DNA of 36,612 bases from Acidimicrobiales bacterium (GTDB lineage: Bacteria > Actinomycetota > Acidimicrobiia > Acidimicrobiales > Aldehydirespiratoraceae), in the NCBI GenBank assembly GCA_029263215.1, contig JAJCXY010000083.1:1-36612 (forward strand), read 5' to 3'. This document shows, one piece after another, positions 1 through 8,409 of this stretch; position 1 is the stretch's first letter, and the number at the start of each line of letters is the position of its first letter. The notes under the pieces were generated by a model that was not told where the DNA came from, did no database searches, and saw only the letters and a list, made by a program, of their open reading frames with translations. The position numbers were made by a program, and so were the translations under genes.

Positions 1-716
1 GTCTCGCCGAGCAGGGTGGCGATGTGGCCGACCTCGGTGGCCATGGCCGTGGCGGTTACAACCGCCCGACCGCGTCCCGACACCGCCGCGGTGCCTGCGA
101 ACACCATTGAGAGACGATCGGCCAGCGCAGCGTCGGTGCTCACGGGTTGGATTGCTTTGATGACCGACTCACTCTCACCGGTCAGTGATGCCTCCGAGAT
201 CCGGAGAGTGTTCGCCTCGACGAGACGAGCGTCGGCCGGTACTGAGTCGCCTTCGGTGAGAACGATCGTGTCGCCCACGACCACCTCACGGGCGGGAATC
301 TGATGGAGGCGGCCGTCGCGGATCACGCCGGCCTGAGCCGCGGCCATCGCCGCCAGTGCGGCCACCGCCCGCTCGGCCCGCTCCTCCTGGATCGCCCCGA
401 TCGCGGCATTGAGGGCAACGATCGCGCCGATGGCGATGGCGTCGAAGGGCAGGCCCCCCTCATCGTCGAGCCACCATGCCAATAGCGAGATCGCGATCGC
501 GGCGAGGAGCAGGATCACGAGCGGATCCGCGAACTGGGCGGCGGTGCGTTGGAACCAACCGGGGGTGTCTTCGCCCGTCAACTCGTTGGGACCGTGGGCG
601 CTGAGGCGTTGGGCTGCCTCGGTTGAGGCGAGCCCGCGGACAGGGTCGGCGCCGAGTGCGATCGCCACATCGCCTGCAGCCTGGGCGTGCGGATGCCTAG
701 GCGTCGGCCCGTTCAT
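1..716 (-). CDS. P2-type cation-transporting ATPase, N-terminal part (partial)
   Basis: The first 238 residues of a P-type ATPase that would pump a cation (Ca2+-like subgroup by N-terminal layout) across the cytoplasmic membrane using ATP. The gene runs off the left edge, so the phosphorylation site (DKTGT), nucleotide domain and remaining helices are not visible and the ion cannot be assigned. Visible parts in order: a cation-ATPase N domain (about residues 10-60, with GPNEL at 42-46), TM1 (about 64-81), TM2 (about 90-109), then the actuator domain with the phosphatase loop TGES at 179-182. The start is the only ATG at the family's usual distance from GPNEL; no strong Shine-Dalgarno is seen. 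It is divergent from the aromatic operon and there is no sign of a functional link. Confidence 0.88.
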   Translation of the reverse strand, partial: MNGPTPRHPHAQAAGDVAIALGADPVRGLASTEAAQRLSAHGPNELTGEDTPGWFQRTAAQFADPLVILLLAAIAISLLAWWLDDEGGLPFDAIAIGAIVALNAAIGAIQEERAERAVAALAAMAAAQAGVIRDGRLHQIPAREVVVGDTIVLTEGDSVPADARLVEANTLRISEASLTGESESVIKAIQPVSTDAALADRLSMVFAGTAAVSGRGRAVVTATAMATEVGHIATLLGE

Positions 717-745
717 GGCTGCCGATCGAAGCTGAATGTGTTGAT

Positions 746-760
746 GTGGTTCTCTACCAC
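746..760. promoter_or_regulatory. Small inverted repeat in the ATPase/ligase divergent gap
   Basis: Perfect 5-bp arms GTGGT and ACCAC around a 5-nt centre (TCTCT), between the divergent ATPase and acyl-CoA ligase genes. It could be a regulator site for the ATPase gene or chance. The rest of the 717-969 gap holds the operon promoter and a near-palindrome, listed separately. Confidence 0.2.
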
Positions 761-880
761 CGACAGGCAACTTTCTGGAGGCGGCCGACCCGGATCGATC
801 CGCGGTTTGCAAGAACTCCGCTTGCTGGCCCAAGCTATCGCCGCATGCTTGGAGGATCCCGAGGCGATAATTGGCCTGAT

Positions 881-895
881 CTTGAATGATCAAAG
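881..895. promoter_or_regulatory. Candidate operator upstream of the paa/liv operon
   Basis: The 15-mer CTTGAATGATCAAAG is a near-palindrome (CTTGA, 5 nt, CAAAG) ending 2 bp before the predicted -35 box. It shares the layout CTT-S-A-N5-NN-AAG with the perfect inverted repeat over the start of the MarR-type gene (15980-15994), so it may be bound by that regulator. The match is 8 of 15 positions, so this is a hypothesis. Confidence 0.35.
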
Positions 896-897
896 CC

Positions 898-926
898 TTG
901 ACGACCTGCCTCGATATTCCTAGGGT
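898..926 (+). promoter_or_regulatory. Predicted sigma-70-type promoter of the liv-paa operon
   Basis: TTGACG (898-903) and TAGGGT (921-926) are separated by exactly 17 bp. The predicted transcription start near 933 gives a leader of about 37 nt that contains a strong Shine-Dalgarno (GGGGGAG, 954-960) ahead of the ATG at 970. This is one of two well-formed -35/-10 pairs I found in the window. Confidence 0.6.
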
Positions 927-969
927 GCCACGAGCCTGACCGCGCAGATCCTTGGGGGAGAGCACAAAT

Positions 970-2838
970 ATGGCCACAACGCTCGAGAAGCAGCCCTCCA
1001 CGGGTGTCGGGTCCACGACCGTCGCGTCTTTGGCGCGCGACTGGGCCCAACGAGCTCCGAATCAGATCGCGCTGAGGGAGAAGGACTTTGGCATCTGGCA
1101 GGAATACAGCTGGGAGAAGACCTGGGACCTGATCGAGTTGGCCGCACATGGTCTGCTGGCACTGGGCATCGATGTCGGCGATCGGGTCACGATCCACGCC
1201 GAAGACCGGCCTGAGTGGATAATTCTCGATCTGGCCACCGTGGCCATCAGGGGGGTCACCGTTGGCCTCTACCCCACCAACCCGCTGGCCGAGGTTGAGT
1301 ATCTAGTGGGCGACTGCACCCCGAAGGTTTTCTTCGCGGAAGACCAGGAGCAGGCCGACAAGGTTCTCGAGGTCGATCGCTCCGTCGCCGCCAGCATCAC
1401 GAAGATCTTGTATGTCGAGCCCCGTGGATTCGGCGACTACGACGACCCGCGCCTCATGTTCTGGGTCGACTTCCTCGAGTTGGGACGAACCCATCGCGAG
1501 CAGAATCCTGCTGCGGTCGACCAGAGGATGGCGGCGGCAGAAGCCGACGACATCATGACTCTCGTCTACACGTCCGGCACCACAGGCCCGCCGAAGGGGG
1601 CGATGCTCAGCAACGCCAACGCCGCCTTCGCCATCGACAAGATCATCAGTGAGACATCCCGGATTCCCGACGGCAAGGGTCCGAACCCCAGCGATCTCAT
1701 CGTCACCTATCTCCCCTTGTGCCATGTGGCTGAGAGGATCTTCTCCACCTGGACCCTCGTGGGCGCGGGCCCCACCCTCAACTTCGCCGAGTCGATCGAC
1801 ACCGTCACCGCCAACCTGCGCGAGATCCAGCCCACCATCTTCTTCGCGGTACCCCGGATCTGGGAGCGCCTCCACGCGAGCGTCTACATCCGCGGCAATG
1901 ATGCAACCTGGTTCAAGAAGAAGTTCTTCGACTTCGGCCTGAAGGCTGCTTCGATAATCGGGCGTGAGAAGGCCGCCACCGGCGGAAGCCACACCTTCAA
2001 GAGCCGCCTGCTCTACGCGATCGGTCAGCCCCTGGTGTTCCGGGCGATGAAGGAACGGCTCGGTCTGCGCCGTTGCCGCTACGCCGCGTCGGGAGCGGCC
2101 GCGGTGGCCCCCGAGGTTCTCGAGTTCTTCATGGGTATCGGCATCCCGGTCTTCGAGCTCTACGGAATGACCGAGAACTCTGCCGTTGCCACCTGCAACT
2201 TCGCGGGTCGCAACAAGCTGGGCACGGTCGGTGAGCCCTACCCCGACATCGGACTCCGGCTCGATGAGGAGACCGGCGAGATCCAGACCAAGCACCCCGG
2301 CAACTTCCAGGGCTACTGGAACAAGCCCGACAAGACGGCGGAGACCATGACCAGTGATGGCTGGCTCATGACCGGCGATGTCGGTGAGTGGGTCGACGGC
2401 ACCCACATCAAGATCATCGACCGTATCAAGCACATCATCATCACCTCCGGGGGCAAGAACATCTCGCCATCGGAGATCGAGAACAGCCTCAAGACCTCGA
2501 TCTTCGTGAAGGAGGCGATGGTAATCGGCGACGGGCGCAAGTTCCTGAGCGCTCTGGTGGGGATCGAGCCCGAGACCGTCGGCGACTGGGCCCTGCGCAA
2601 GAACATTCCTTACACCACCTACCGCGACCTCTCCGAGAAGCCCGAGGTGATAGAGCTGATCCAGGGCGTGGTCAGCGAGACCAACGAGAAGTTCGCGAGG
2701 GTCGAGAACGTTCGAGAGTTCCGCCTGATTCCCAAAGAACTCGATCACGAGGACGGTGAGTTGACCGCTACGCAGAAGCTCAAGCGCAGTTCGATGATGG
2801 AGATGTTCGGCGACCTCGTGGAGTCGATGTACACATGA
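970..2838 (+). CDS. AMP-forming acyl-CoA ligase (long-chain/aromatic type)
   Basis: A 622-residue member of the adenylate-forming family, activating a carboxylic acid to its CoA thioester via an acyl-adenylate in the cytoplasm. Motifs seen: the P-loop-like YTSGTTGPPKG (residues 200-210), YGMTE (398-402), GWLMTGDVGEW, and the hinge region IIDRIKHIIITSGGKNISP, followed by a C-terminal KLKR. Length and motif spacing fit the long-chain (FadD15-like) group. ATG 970 is preferred over TTG 952 because GGGGGAG lies 9 nt upstream of the ATG. It is the first gene of the operon and overlaps livH by 4 bp (ATGA), so it is probably co-translated with the permease. Ligases of this type often sit beside Liv transporters in aromatic-acid operons; the substrate (fatty, phenylalkanoic or other aryl acid) cannot be read from sequence. 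It is distinct from PaaK, which closes the operon. Confidence 0.9.
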   Translation: MATTLEKQPSTGVGSTTVASLARDWAQRAPNQIALREKDFGIWQEYSWEKTWDLIELAAHGLLALGIDVGDRVTIHAEDRPEWIILDLATVAIRGVTVGLYPTNPLAEVEYLVGDCTPKVFFAEDQEQADKVLEVDRSVAASITKILYVEPRGFGDYDDPRLMFWVDFLELGRTHREQNPAAVDQRMAAAEADDIMTLVYTSGTTGPPKGAMLSNANAAFAIDKIISETSRIPDGKGPNPSDLIVTYLPLCHVAERIFSTWTLVGAGPTLNFAESIDTVTANLREIQPTIFFAVPRIWERLHASVYIRGNDATWFKKKFFDFGLKAASIIGREKAATGGSHTFKSRLLYAIGQPLVFRAMKERLGLRRCRYAASGAAAVAPEVLEFFMGIGIPVFELYGMTENSAVATCNFAGRNKLGTVGEPYPDIGLRLDEETGEIQTKHPGNFQGYWNKPDKTAETMTSDGWLMTGDVGEWVDGTHIKIIDRIKHIIITSGGKNISPSEIENSLKTSIFVKEAMVIGDGRKFLSALVGIEPETVGDWALRKNIPYTTYRDLSEKPEVIELIQGVVSETNEKFARVENVREFRLIPKELDHEDGELTATQKLKRSSMMEMFGDLVESMYT

Positions 2839-3914
2839 CATCGCTAACCCTCCGCCTCCTCAACGCCCGCGGGTCCGTGTCACCCGTCGTTGCGTTCATG
2901 GTTGGCCTCGGCAGCGTGCTCGGGGTCTTCATGTTGTTGCAGCTGTTCAACGACCCCGAGATCTTCATCCAGACCTTGGCCAAGTCGTTGGGGTTGGGTT
3001 CGGTCTACGCAATCATCGCCTTGGGTTTCGTGCTGATTTTCAAGGCGACCCAAACGGTGAACTTCGCCCAGGGCGGCCTGGCTGTCGCCGGTGCGCTGTT
3101 CTTGTCGTTCCTGGTGGCCGACGACCACATCCCGTTCACCACCATCAGTAATCCGTTCAACGACATCCCCGGACCTTCCTGGATCGGGTGGGGTGCCTCG
3201 GTGATCGTGGCGATGTGCTTTGCCGCCTTGCTCGGGCTCGTGATCGAGAGGCTCACCATTCGCCCGATGATCGGGCAGCCCCTCTTCTCGGTCGCCGTCA
3301 TCACCCTCGGCCTCGAGATCGTGATCCGGGTGTTCAACAACGACGCTGTCAAGATCGAGTTCCGCTCGCTCGAGGTGCCTTGGGGGGTCGACGGTTTCCG
3401 AATCGGCGACGCGTTCATCAACTGGAGCACAATGGCGGCGATGATCACCGCCGCGATCGCTTTCGTGGCGGTCTACTTTTTTTATCGCTCTCGTACCGGC
3501 ATCGCGATGCGAGCGGTGGCGTTCGATCAGGAAGCGGCCATGGCCCAGGGAATCGACGTGGGCCGGGTGTTCGCGATCGCCTGGGCGGCGGGTGCTGTTC
3601 TCGCCATGATCGGTGGGGTCTTCGCCACCCAGCCGCCGGTGAGACAGACCCTGTCAGTTGAACCCGAGACCGCCACGATCGCGTTCCGGGCCCTGCCCGC
3701 GGTGATCCTGGGTGGTCTCGACTCCGCCACCGGTGCCCTGCTCGGCGGCTTGATCATCGGCCTGGCCGAGATATTCGCCGGCCAGTACGCGGCCGGTGAG
3801 GTCGGCTGGCTCGGAGCGGGTTATCCGCTCATCGTTCCATACATCGTGATGATCATCGGCTTGATCATCCGACCCTACGGGCTGTTCGGAACGCCCGAGA
3901 TTCGGAGGGTCTGA
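2835..3914 (+). CDS. livH: Branched-chain/aromatic substrate ABC permease, LivH type
   Basis: A 359-residue integral membrane permease of the hydrophobic-amino-acid transporter family (HAAT/LivH), forming the membrane channel with LivM. Hydrophobic segments run from about residue 18 to the C terminus; the stretch GLGSVYAIIALGFVLIFKAT followed by NFAQGG is typical of LivH. It is longer than E. coli LivH (about 308 residues) because of an N-terminal extension of about 40 residues carrying an extra hydrophobic segment. The start overlaps the ligase stop codon, and livM begins 1 bp after its own stop. The operon setting suggests the substrate is an aromatic or phenylalkanoic acid rather than leucine, but that is inference. 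Confidence 0.9.
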   Translation: MTSLTLRLLNARGSVSPVVAFMVGLGSVLGVFMLLQLFNDPEIFIQTLAKSLGLGSVYAIIALGFVLIFKATQTVNFAQGGLAVAGALFLSFLVADDHIPFTTISNPFNDIPGPSWIGWGASVIVAMCFAALLGLVIERLTIRPMIGQPLFSVAVITLGLEIVIRVFNNDAVKIEFRSLEVPWGVDGFRIGDAFINWSTMAAMITAAIAFVAVYFFYRSRTGIAMRAVAFDQEAAMAQGIDVGRVFAIAWAAGAVLAMIGGVFATQPPVRQTLSVEPETATIAFRALPAVILGGLDSATGALLGGLIIGLAEIFAGQYAAGEVGWLGAGYPLIVPYIVMIIGLIIRPYGLFGTPEIRRV

Positions 3915-3915
3915 C

Positions 3916-5172
3916 ATGTACGGCCGCCCGAATCTCTACACCTCCTACAAGCAGGAGAGCCAGATTCTCCCGACGTGGAGCCAGAAGATCGTGCTGGGCA
4001 TTTTCCTGCTGATCTTGCTGGCGATGCCACTCGATCTCTGGCTCACCGAACAGATCCCGTTCGTTCGCTTCCTTGGCGACAACGAATGGCTTCCTCTCAT
4101 CAACAAGGTGTTGGTGTTTGCCATCGCCACCCTCGGCCTCAACCTTCTTGCCGGCGTCGCCGGTCAGGTTTCCCTCGGCCACGCCTTCTTCATGGGCGTG
4201 GGCGCGGTCACCGCTGTCTTCCTCGGTGGCCAGAGTTCCGACAACCTCCACGGTCTCGGGCTCCCCATCTGGATCTGGCTCCCCGGCGCGGGTGTGGCCG
4301 CCGCTTTGGCGGGGGTGATCGTTTCCCCTGTGGCTGTCCGACTTCGAGGCCTCTATCTGGCCATCGTGACACTGGGTTTGGTTTTCCTCGGCATCCACTT
4401 CGGCAACACCACTTGGGGAGCGAAGTTCGCCGGTGCTCCCGGACTGGGTCGCAAGGCACCAAAGCTCGACATCAGGCTCTGGAAGGAGGAAACGCCGCTC
4501 ATCAATCTCGACGACGATGGTCGATGGCTGGGGTTCGACGTCTCCGACAAGGCAAAGACCTATTTCCTCCTGCTAGGTCTCACCGTCATTTTCGCGGTGA
4601 TGGCCAAGAACATCATCCGTACTCGCACCGGGCGCGCCCTGCAAGCCATTCGAGACCGCGACATCGCGGCCGAGGTGATGGGCATTCCGGAGTTCCGCTA
4701 CAAGGTGATCGCCTTCGGAATCTCGTCTTTCTACGCTGGTGTCGCGGGCGCACTCTTCTCCGCCGCCCTTTCCGGGCAGGTGTTGGCAGCCGACTTCGGT
4801 CTCTTCTTCTCGGTCGAGTTCATCGCGGTGTTGCTCATCGGCGGAGCGGGCACCACTGCTGGTCCCCTGGTCGGCGCCTTCTTCGTGGTGATGATTCCCA
4901 AGTTCGTGGAGACCTTCACCAAGTGGCTCGACAAGACCGAAGGCGGCATCACCGGCAAGTTCGCCGATGTTGCACTCACGGGCCCCGAAGGCGACTTCGG
5001 TGTGATTTACACCGGCGTCCAGACTCCGGGCTGGCAGCTCAATGTGTTCGACTGGAACATCGTGCTATTCGGTTTCCTGATCATCGTGTTCTTGATCTTC
5101 GAACCACTCGGCCTCTACGGCGTGTGGATACGTGTCCGCAATTACTGGAAACGCTGGCCGTTCAGCTACTGA
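3916..5172 (+). CDS. livM: ABC transporter permease, LivM type
   Basis: A 418-residue second permease of the HAAT transporter. The core motif LNLLAGVAGQVSLGHAFFMGVGA and the segment GRALQAIRDRDIAAEVMGI (the coupling-helix region that contacts the ATPases) are typical of LivM. Hydrophobic segments flank a soluble stretch around residues 180-205. Near the C terminus (about 340-370) there is a second hydrophilic insert before the last helix. The Shine-Dalgarno CGGAGGG lies just upstream of ATG 3916 and overlaps the end of livH, giving tight coupling. Confidence 0.9.
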   Translation: MYGRPNLYTSYKQESQILPTWSQKIVLGIFLLILLAMPLDLWLTEQIPFVRFLGDNEWLPLINKVLVFAIATLGLNLLAGVAGQVSLGHAFFMGVGAVTAVFLGGQSSDNLHGLGLPIWIWLPGAGVAAALAGVIVSPVAVRLRGLYLAIVTLGLVFLGIHFGNTTWGAKFAGAPGLGRKAPKLDIRLWKEETPLINLDDDGRWLGFDVSDKAKTYFLLLGLTVIFAVMAKNIIRTRTGRALQAIRDRDIAAEVMGIPEFRYKVIAFGISSFYAGVAGALFSAALSGQVLAADFGLFFSVEFIAVLLIGGAGTTAGPLVGAFFVVMIPKFVETFTKWLDKTEGGITGKFADVALTGPEGDFGVIYTGVQTPGWQLNVFDWNIVLFGFLIIVFLIFEPLGLYGVWIRVRNYWKRWPFSY

Positions 5173-5242
5173 CGGCCGCCCAACGATCTCGGTGCCTGAC
5201 CCCAGACACCCTGAAACAAACCCAAATATGGAGGGAAAACCC

Positions 5243-6712
5243 ATGAGAAAGTTGCGATGGTTGCTCGCAATACTGCTTGCGTTTTCGCTCGTCGCCGCTG
5301 CCTGCGGTGACGACGATGACGCAGCGGATTCCGGCGTTGATGCCGGTGATGATGCCGACGCCGGTGATGATGCCGACGCCGATGATGCTGATGCTGATGC
5401 TGATGCTGATGCCGACGACGATGCTGATGCCGACGACGATGCTGATGCCGGCGATGATGCTGATGCCGGCGACGACGCCGACGCGCCCGCCGAACTCGTC
5501 ACCGGCGAAGGTGTAGACGCCGACGAAATGGTCATCCGAGTCGGACTCAACACCGACCTCTCGGGCCTTTTCGCCCCGCTCACCACCAAGATCACCGATG
5601 GCCAACTCGCCTACTGGGAGGATCTGAACGCCAACGGAGGAATCGAAGGCTGGACCATCGAGCCCATCGTCATCGACAACGCCTACGACGTCCCCACCCA
5701 CGTGGAGAACTACGAGGTGTTCTCCGGTGGAGGCGATGAGTCCGTTGTGATGCTCAGCACATCCACCGGTTCGCCCCACACCGCGGCGATCGCCGAGGAT
5801 CTCATCGACGACGAGATGTTTGCCATCCCGCTGTCGTGGTACTCCGGCTGGGCCGATCCGAGCATCGGTCAGAATGTGTTCGAGGTACAGACCAACTACT
5901 GCATCGAAGCCATGAACGGCGTTTCCTACCTGGCCGAGCAGTTCGGCAACAAGGTCGCCATCGCCAGCTTCCCCGGCGACTACGGCCAGGACGGCGCAAT
6001 CGGTGCCAAGGTTGCCGCTGAGGCCCTGGGCCTCGAGGTCGTCTACGACGGCGAGGCCGCGGTCGTTCCGGGTGCTGATCAAACACCAGTGATCACCGGT
6101 ATTGTCGAGTCGGGCGCCGATTTCGTTTGGCTCACAACCAATCCCGGCACTGCTGCGGAGCTCCTGGGCGGTGCAGCCGCCGGCGGCTTCACCGGTATGT
6201 GGTCTGGTAACAGCCCCACCTGGAACCCTGCTCTGCTCAACACCGGTATCGGCGACTATGCCGACACCAACTACATCCACTCCACCTACACGGTGCTGTG
6301 GGGAGTCGGTGATGCTCCTGCCATGGGCGACATGATCTCGGTGATGGAAGAGCTTCGTCCCGATGCTCCCCTCGACGACACCTACATCATCAGCTGGATC
6401 CAAGGACGGATCACCGAGCAGGTCATTCGTCAGGCGCTTGCCAACGGCGATATCACTCGCGCCGGCATGGTTGCCGCCGCCAACGAGATCACCGTCGACC
6501 TTGGTGGCCTCGCTCCCGACCAGAACTGGGGTGGCGATGCCAACGACGGAGTCGTCCGCGAGTCGTACATGTACGACGTCGACGCCTCGGTCTACTCACC
6601 GGGCGCCACCGTCGCCGAAGGCGGCGGCACGGGCTACACCCTCCTCGAAGGTCCGTTCGTGTCCGACACGGCGGCCGCTTGGGAGTACGAGCCCTGCTTC
6701 AAGGCCTCCTAG
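5243..6712 (+). CDS. livK: Periplasmic/extracytoplasmic substrate-binding lipoprotein, LivK type
   Basis: A 489-residue solute-binding lipoprotein of the Peripla_BP_6/LivK family that captures substrate outside the membrane for LivHM-FG. The signal peptide (residues 1-20) ends in a lipobox, LVAAAC, with the lipidated Cys at 21. An Asp/Ala-rich linker of about 55 residues follows, then the two-lobed binding domain from about residue 80 (EMVIRVGLNTDLSG). Start chosen at ATG 5243 because GGAGGG lies 7-8 nt upstream and the signal peptide begins there; the open frame extends further upstream but overlaps livM and lacks signal features. A hairpin follows the gene. The ligand is not determinable; context points to an aromatic or acyl acid. 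Confidence 0.9.
   Translation: MRKLRWLLAILLAFSLVAAACGDDDDAADSGVDAGDDADAGDDADADDADADADADADDDADADDDADAGDDADAGDDADAPAELVTGEGVDADEMVIRVGLNTDLSGLFAPLTTKITDGQLAYWEDLNANGGIEGWTIEPIVIDNAYDVPTHVENYEVFSGGGDESVVMLSTSTGSPHTAAIAEDLIDDEMFAIPLSWYSGWADPSIGQNVFEVQTNYCIEAMNGVSYLAEQFGNKVAIASFPGDYGQDGAIGAKVAAEALGLEVVYDGEAAVVPGADQTPVITGIVESGADFVWLTTNPGTAAELLGGAAAGGFTGMWSGNSPTWNPALLNTGIGDYADTNYIHSTYTVLWGVGDAPAMGDMISVMEELRPDAPLDDTYIISWIQGRITEQVIRQALANGDITRAGMVAAANEITVDLGGLAPDQNWGGDANDGVVRESYMYDVDASVYSPGATVAEGGGTGYTLLEGPFVSDTAAAWEYEPCFKAS
5338..5483 (+). repeat. GAT/GCC-rich repeat tract encoding an Asp-Ala linker
   Basis: Imperfect tandem 6-, 9- and 12-bp units (GATGCC, GATGCT, GACGAC) encode a run of Asp and Ala immediately after the lipidated Cys of LivK. 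The antisense reading also stays open, which explains long spurious antisense frames here. The tract would form a flexible, highly acidic tether between membrane and binding domain, and its length is likely to vary between strains. Confidence 0.8.
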
Positions 6713-6725
6713 GCCCTGAAATCTG

Positions 6726-6764
6726 AGACCGGGGGTGAGGACGAGGTGTCCTCGCCCCCGGTCT
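6726..6764 (+). terminator. Strong hairpin between livK and livF
   Basis: A 17-bp stem with one G-T wobble (6726-6742 pairs with 6748-6764) and a 5-nt loop GAGGT. No T-run follows, so it is not a classic intrinsic terminator. It lies between the binding-protein gene and the ATPase genes, where such hairpins commonly protect the upstream mRNA or partly stop transcription so that the binding protein is made in excess. Confidence 0.6.
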
Positions 6765-6798
6765 GAATTCACTCGACCACCATCCGGGGACGATCGTC

Positions 6799-7593
6799 TT
6801 GCTTGAAGTAGCCAACCTTGAAGTTGTGTACAACGAGGTGATCCTCGTGTTGCGCGGCCTGTCTATCGAGGTGCCTGAAGGTGAGATAGTCGCCCTCCTT
6901 GGTGCGAACGGTGCCGGCAAGACCACCACGGTGCGGTCCATCGCCGGCCTGCTCGACATCCACGAGGGTGACGCCACCAAGGGCAGCATCACGTGGAACG
7001 GTGAAGACATCACCAACGCCAGTCCGTCCCACATCGTGGAGGCCGGAATCACTCAGGTGATGGAAGGACGGCGCGTGTTCGCCGAACTCACCGTCGATGA
7101 GAATCTCGCCACGGGTGGCTTCACCGTGCGCGACAAGGCGGCCAACGCGGCCTCCTACGACCGGGTCATGGAATTGTTTCCGCTGCTCTACGACCGCCGC
7201 AAGCAGACTGCCGGCTATCTCTCGGGTGGAGAGCAGCAGATGCTCGCCATCGGCAGGGCTCTCATGTCGGATCCGAAACTGCTGATCCTCGATGAGCCGT
7301 CGCTCGGACTGGCACCAATGCTTATCGAGCAGATCCGCGACATCATCGTCGACATCAACAAGCAGGGCGTGAGTGTGCTGCTCATCGAGCAGAACGCGAT
7401 GATGGCCCTGTCGATCGCCAAGCACGGTTACATCCTCGAGACCGGCAAGGTCGTAATGGACGGCGAAGCCCAGAAGCTGCTGGCCGACGAAGATGTGCAG
7501 GAGTTCTATCTCGGGCTGCACGGCGAAGGCGGCGAACGCAAGTCATTCCGAGACGTCAAGCACTACAAGCGGCGCAAGCGCTGGCTGTCCTAG
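6799..7593 (+). CDS. livF: ABC transporter ATPase, LivF type
   Basis: A 264-residue nucleotide-binding subunit that hydrolyses ATP to power the Liv transporter at the inner face of the membrane. Walker A GANGAGKTTT (about residues 34-43), signature LSGGEQQMLAIGRAL, Walker B LLILDEPS, then LIEQNA carrying the LivF-type switch region (EQN in place of EHD). It starts with TTG at 6799; GGGGA lies about 8 nt upstream and the family's N terminus (LEVANLEVVY) begins at once. A basic C-terminal tail (KHYKRRKRW) is longer than in E. coli LivF. It lies downstream of the intercistronic hairpin and 15 bp before livG. Confidence 0.9.
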   Translation: MLEVANLEVVYNEVILVLRGLSIEVPEGEIVALLGANGAGKTTTVRSIAGLLDIHEGDATKGSITWNGEDITNASPSHIVEAGITQVMEGRRVFAELTVDENLATGGFTVRDKAANAASYDRVMELFPLLYDRRKQTAGYLSGGEQQMLAIGRALMSDPKLLILDEPSLGLAPMLIEQIRDIIVDINKQGVSVLLIEQNAMMALSIAKHGYILETGKVVMDGEAQKLLADEDVQEFYLGLHGEGGERKSFRDVKHYKRRKRWLS

Positions 7594-7608
7594 GAAAGCT
7601 GACCCGAC

Positions 7609-8397
7609 ATGAGCGAACTACTACTAGAGATCGAAGACATAACGCTCCGCTTCGGAGGCGTCACCGCCATTCACGGCGTGAGCTGCCACGTGAACGAGGG
7701 CGAGCTCTTCTCGATCATCGGCCCCAACGGCGCCGGGAAGACATCGATCTTCAACACCGTCAGCCAGGTCTACCGCCCCCAATCCGGCGATATTCGCTGG
7801 AAGGGTAAGAGCATCATGGGCACCCGACCCGATCGGGTCGCCGCGATGGGTATCGCCCGTACTTTCCAGAACATCGAACTCTTCCCCCAGATGACGGTGG
7901 TCGACAACCTGCTCACCGGTCGCCACGTGGCCATGAAGCAGTCGTGGTTGGCCGGGGCCATGTGGGTGGGAGCAGCCAAGCGCGAAGAGATGGCGCACCG
8001 CCGCAAGGTGGAAGACATCATCGATTTCCTCGAGATCGAGCAGTGGCGTAAGCACCCCGTTGCTCTTCTCCCCTACGGCTTCCAGAAGAGGGTCGAACTC
8101 GGCCGGGCCCTGGCCATGGACCCCGAACTCCTGCTCCTCGACGAGCCCGTCGCGGGCATGAACCTCGAAGAGACCGAAGACATGGCCCGCTTCATTCTCG
8201 ACATCCGTCGCGAGCTCGGAATTGCCATGATCATGGTCGAGCACGACATGGGTCTGGTGATGGACATCGCCGATCGCATCATGGTGCTCGACTTCGGTGA
8301 GAAGATCGCCGAGGGCACCCCGGAAGAGGTCCAGAGCGATCCCAATGTGATCGCGGCTTATCTGGGGAGCAGCGACCTCCACGTGGCCAACGAGTGA
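7609..8397 (+). CDS. livG: ABC transporter ATPase, LivG type
   Basis: A 262-residue second nucleotide-binding subunit of the transporter. Walker A GPNGAGKTSI (about residues 38-47), FQNIELFPQMTVVDNLLTGRH (Q-loop region typical of LivG), degenerate signature LPYGFQKRVELGRAL, Walker B LLLLDEPVAGMN, and switch histidine in MIMVEHDMGLV. The gene order livF-livG is reversed relative to E. coli livGF. It is followed after 12 bp by paaZ, so transport and catabolism lie on one transcript. Confidence 0.9.
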   Translation: MSELLLEIEDITLRFGGVTAIHGVSCHVNEGELFSIIGPNGAGKTSIFNTVSQVYRPQSGDIRWKGKSIMGTRPDRVAAMGIARTFQNIELFPQMTVVDNLLTGRHVAMKQSWLAGAMWVGAAKREEMAHRRKVEDIIDFLEIEQWRKHPVALLPYGFQKRVELGRALAMDPELLLLDEPVAGMNLEETEDMARFILDIRRELGIAMIMVEHDMGLVMDIADRIMVLDFGEKIAEGTPEEVQSDPNVIAAYLGSSDLHVANE

Positions 8398-8409
8398 CAC
8401 CCTGACCCC

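Noticed and set aside
952..969. TTG start six codons upstream of the acyl-CoA ligase ATG
   Set aside because: It lies just before and overlaps the strong GGGGGAG Shine-Dalgarno that serves ATG 970.
1303..2841. Long antisense open frame (512 codons) opposite the acyl-CoA ligase
   Set aside because: Mirrors the codon usage of the ligase; its translation has no recognisable family motifs and the sense strand has all conserved motifs.
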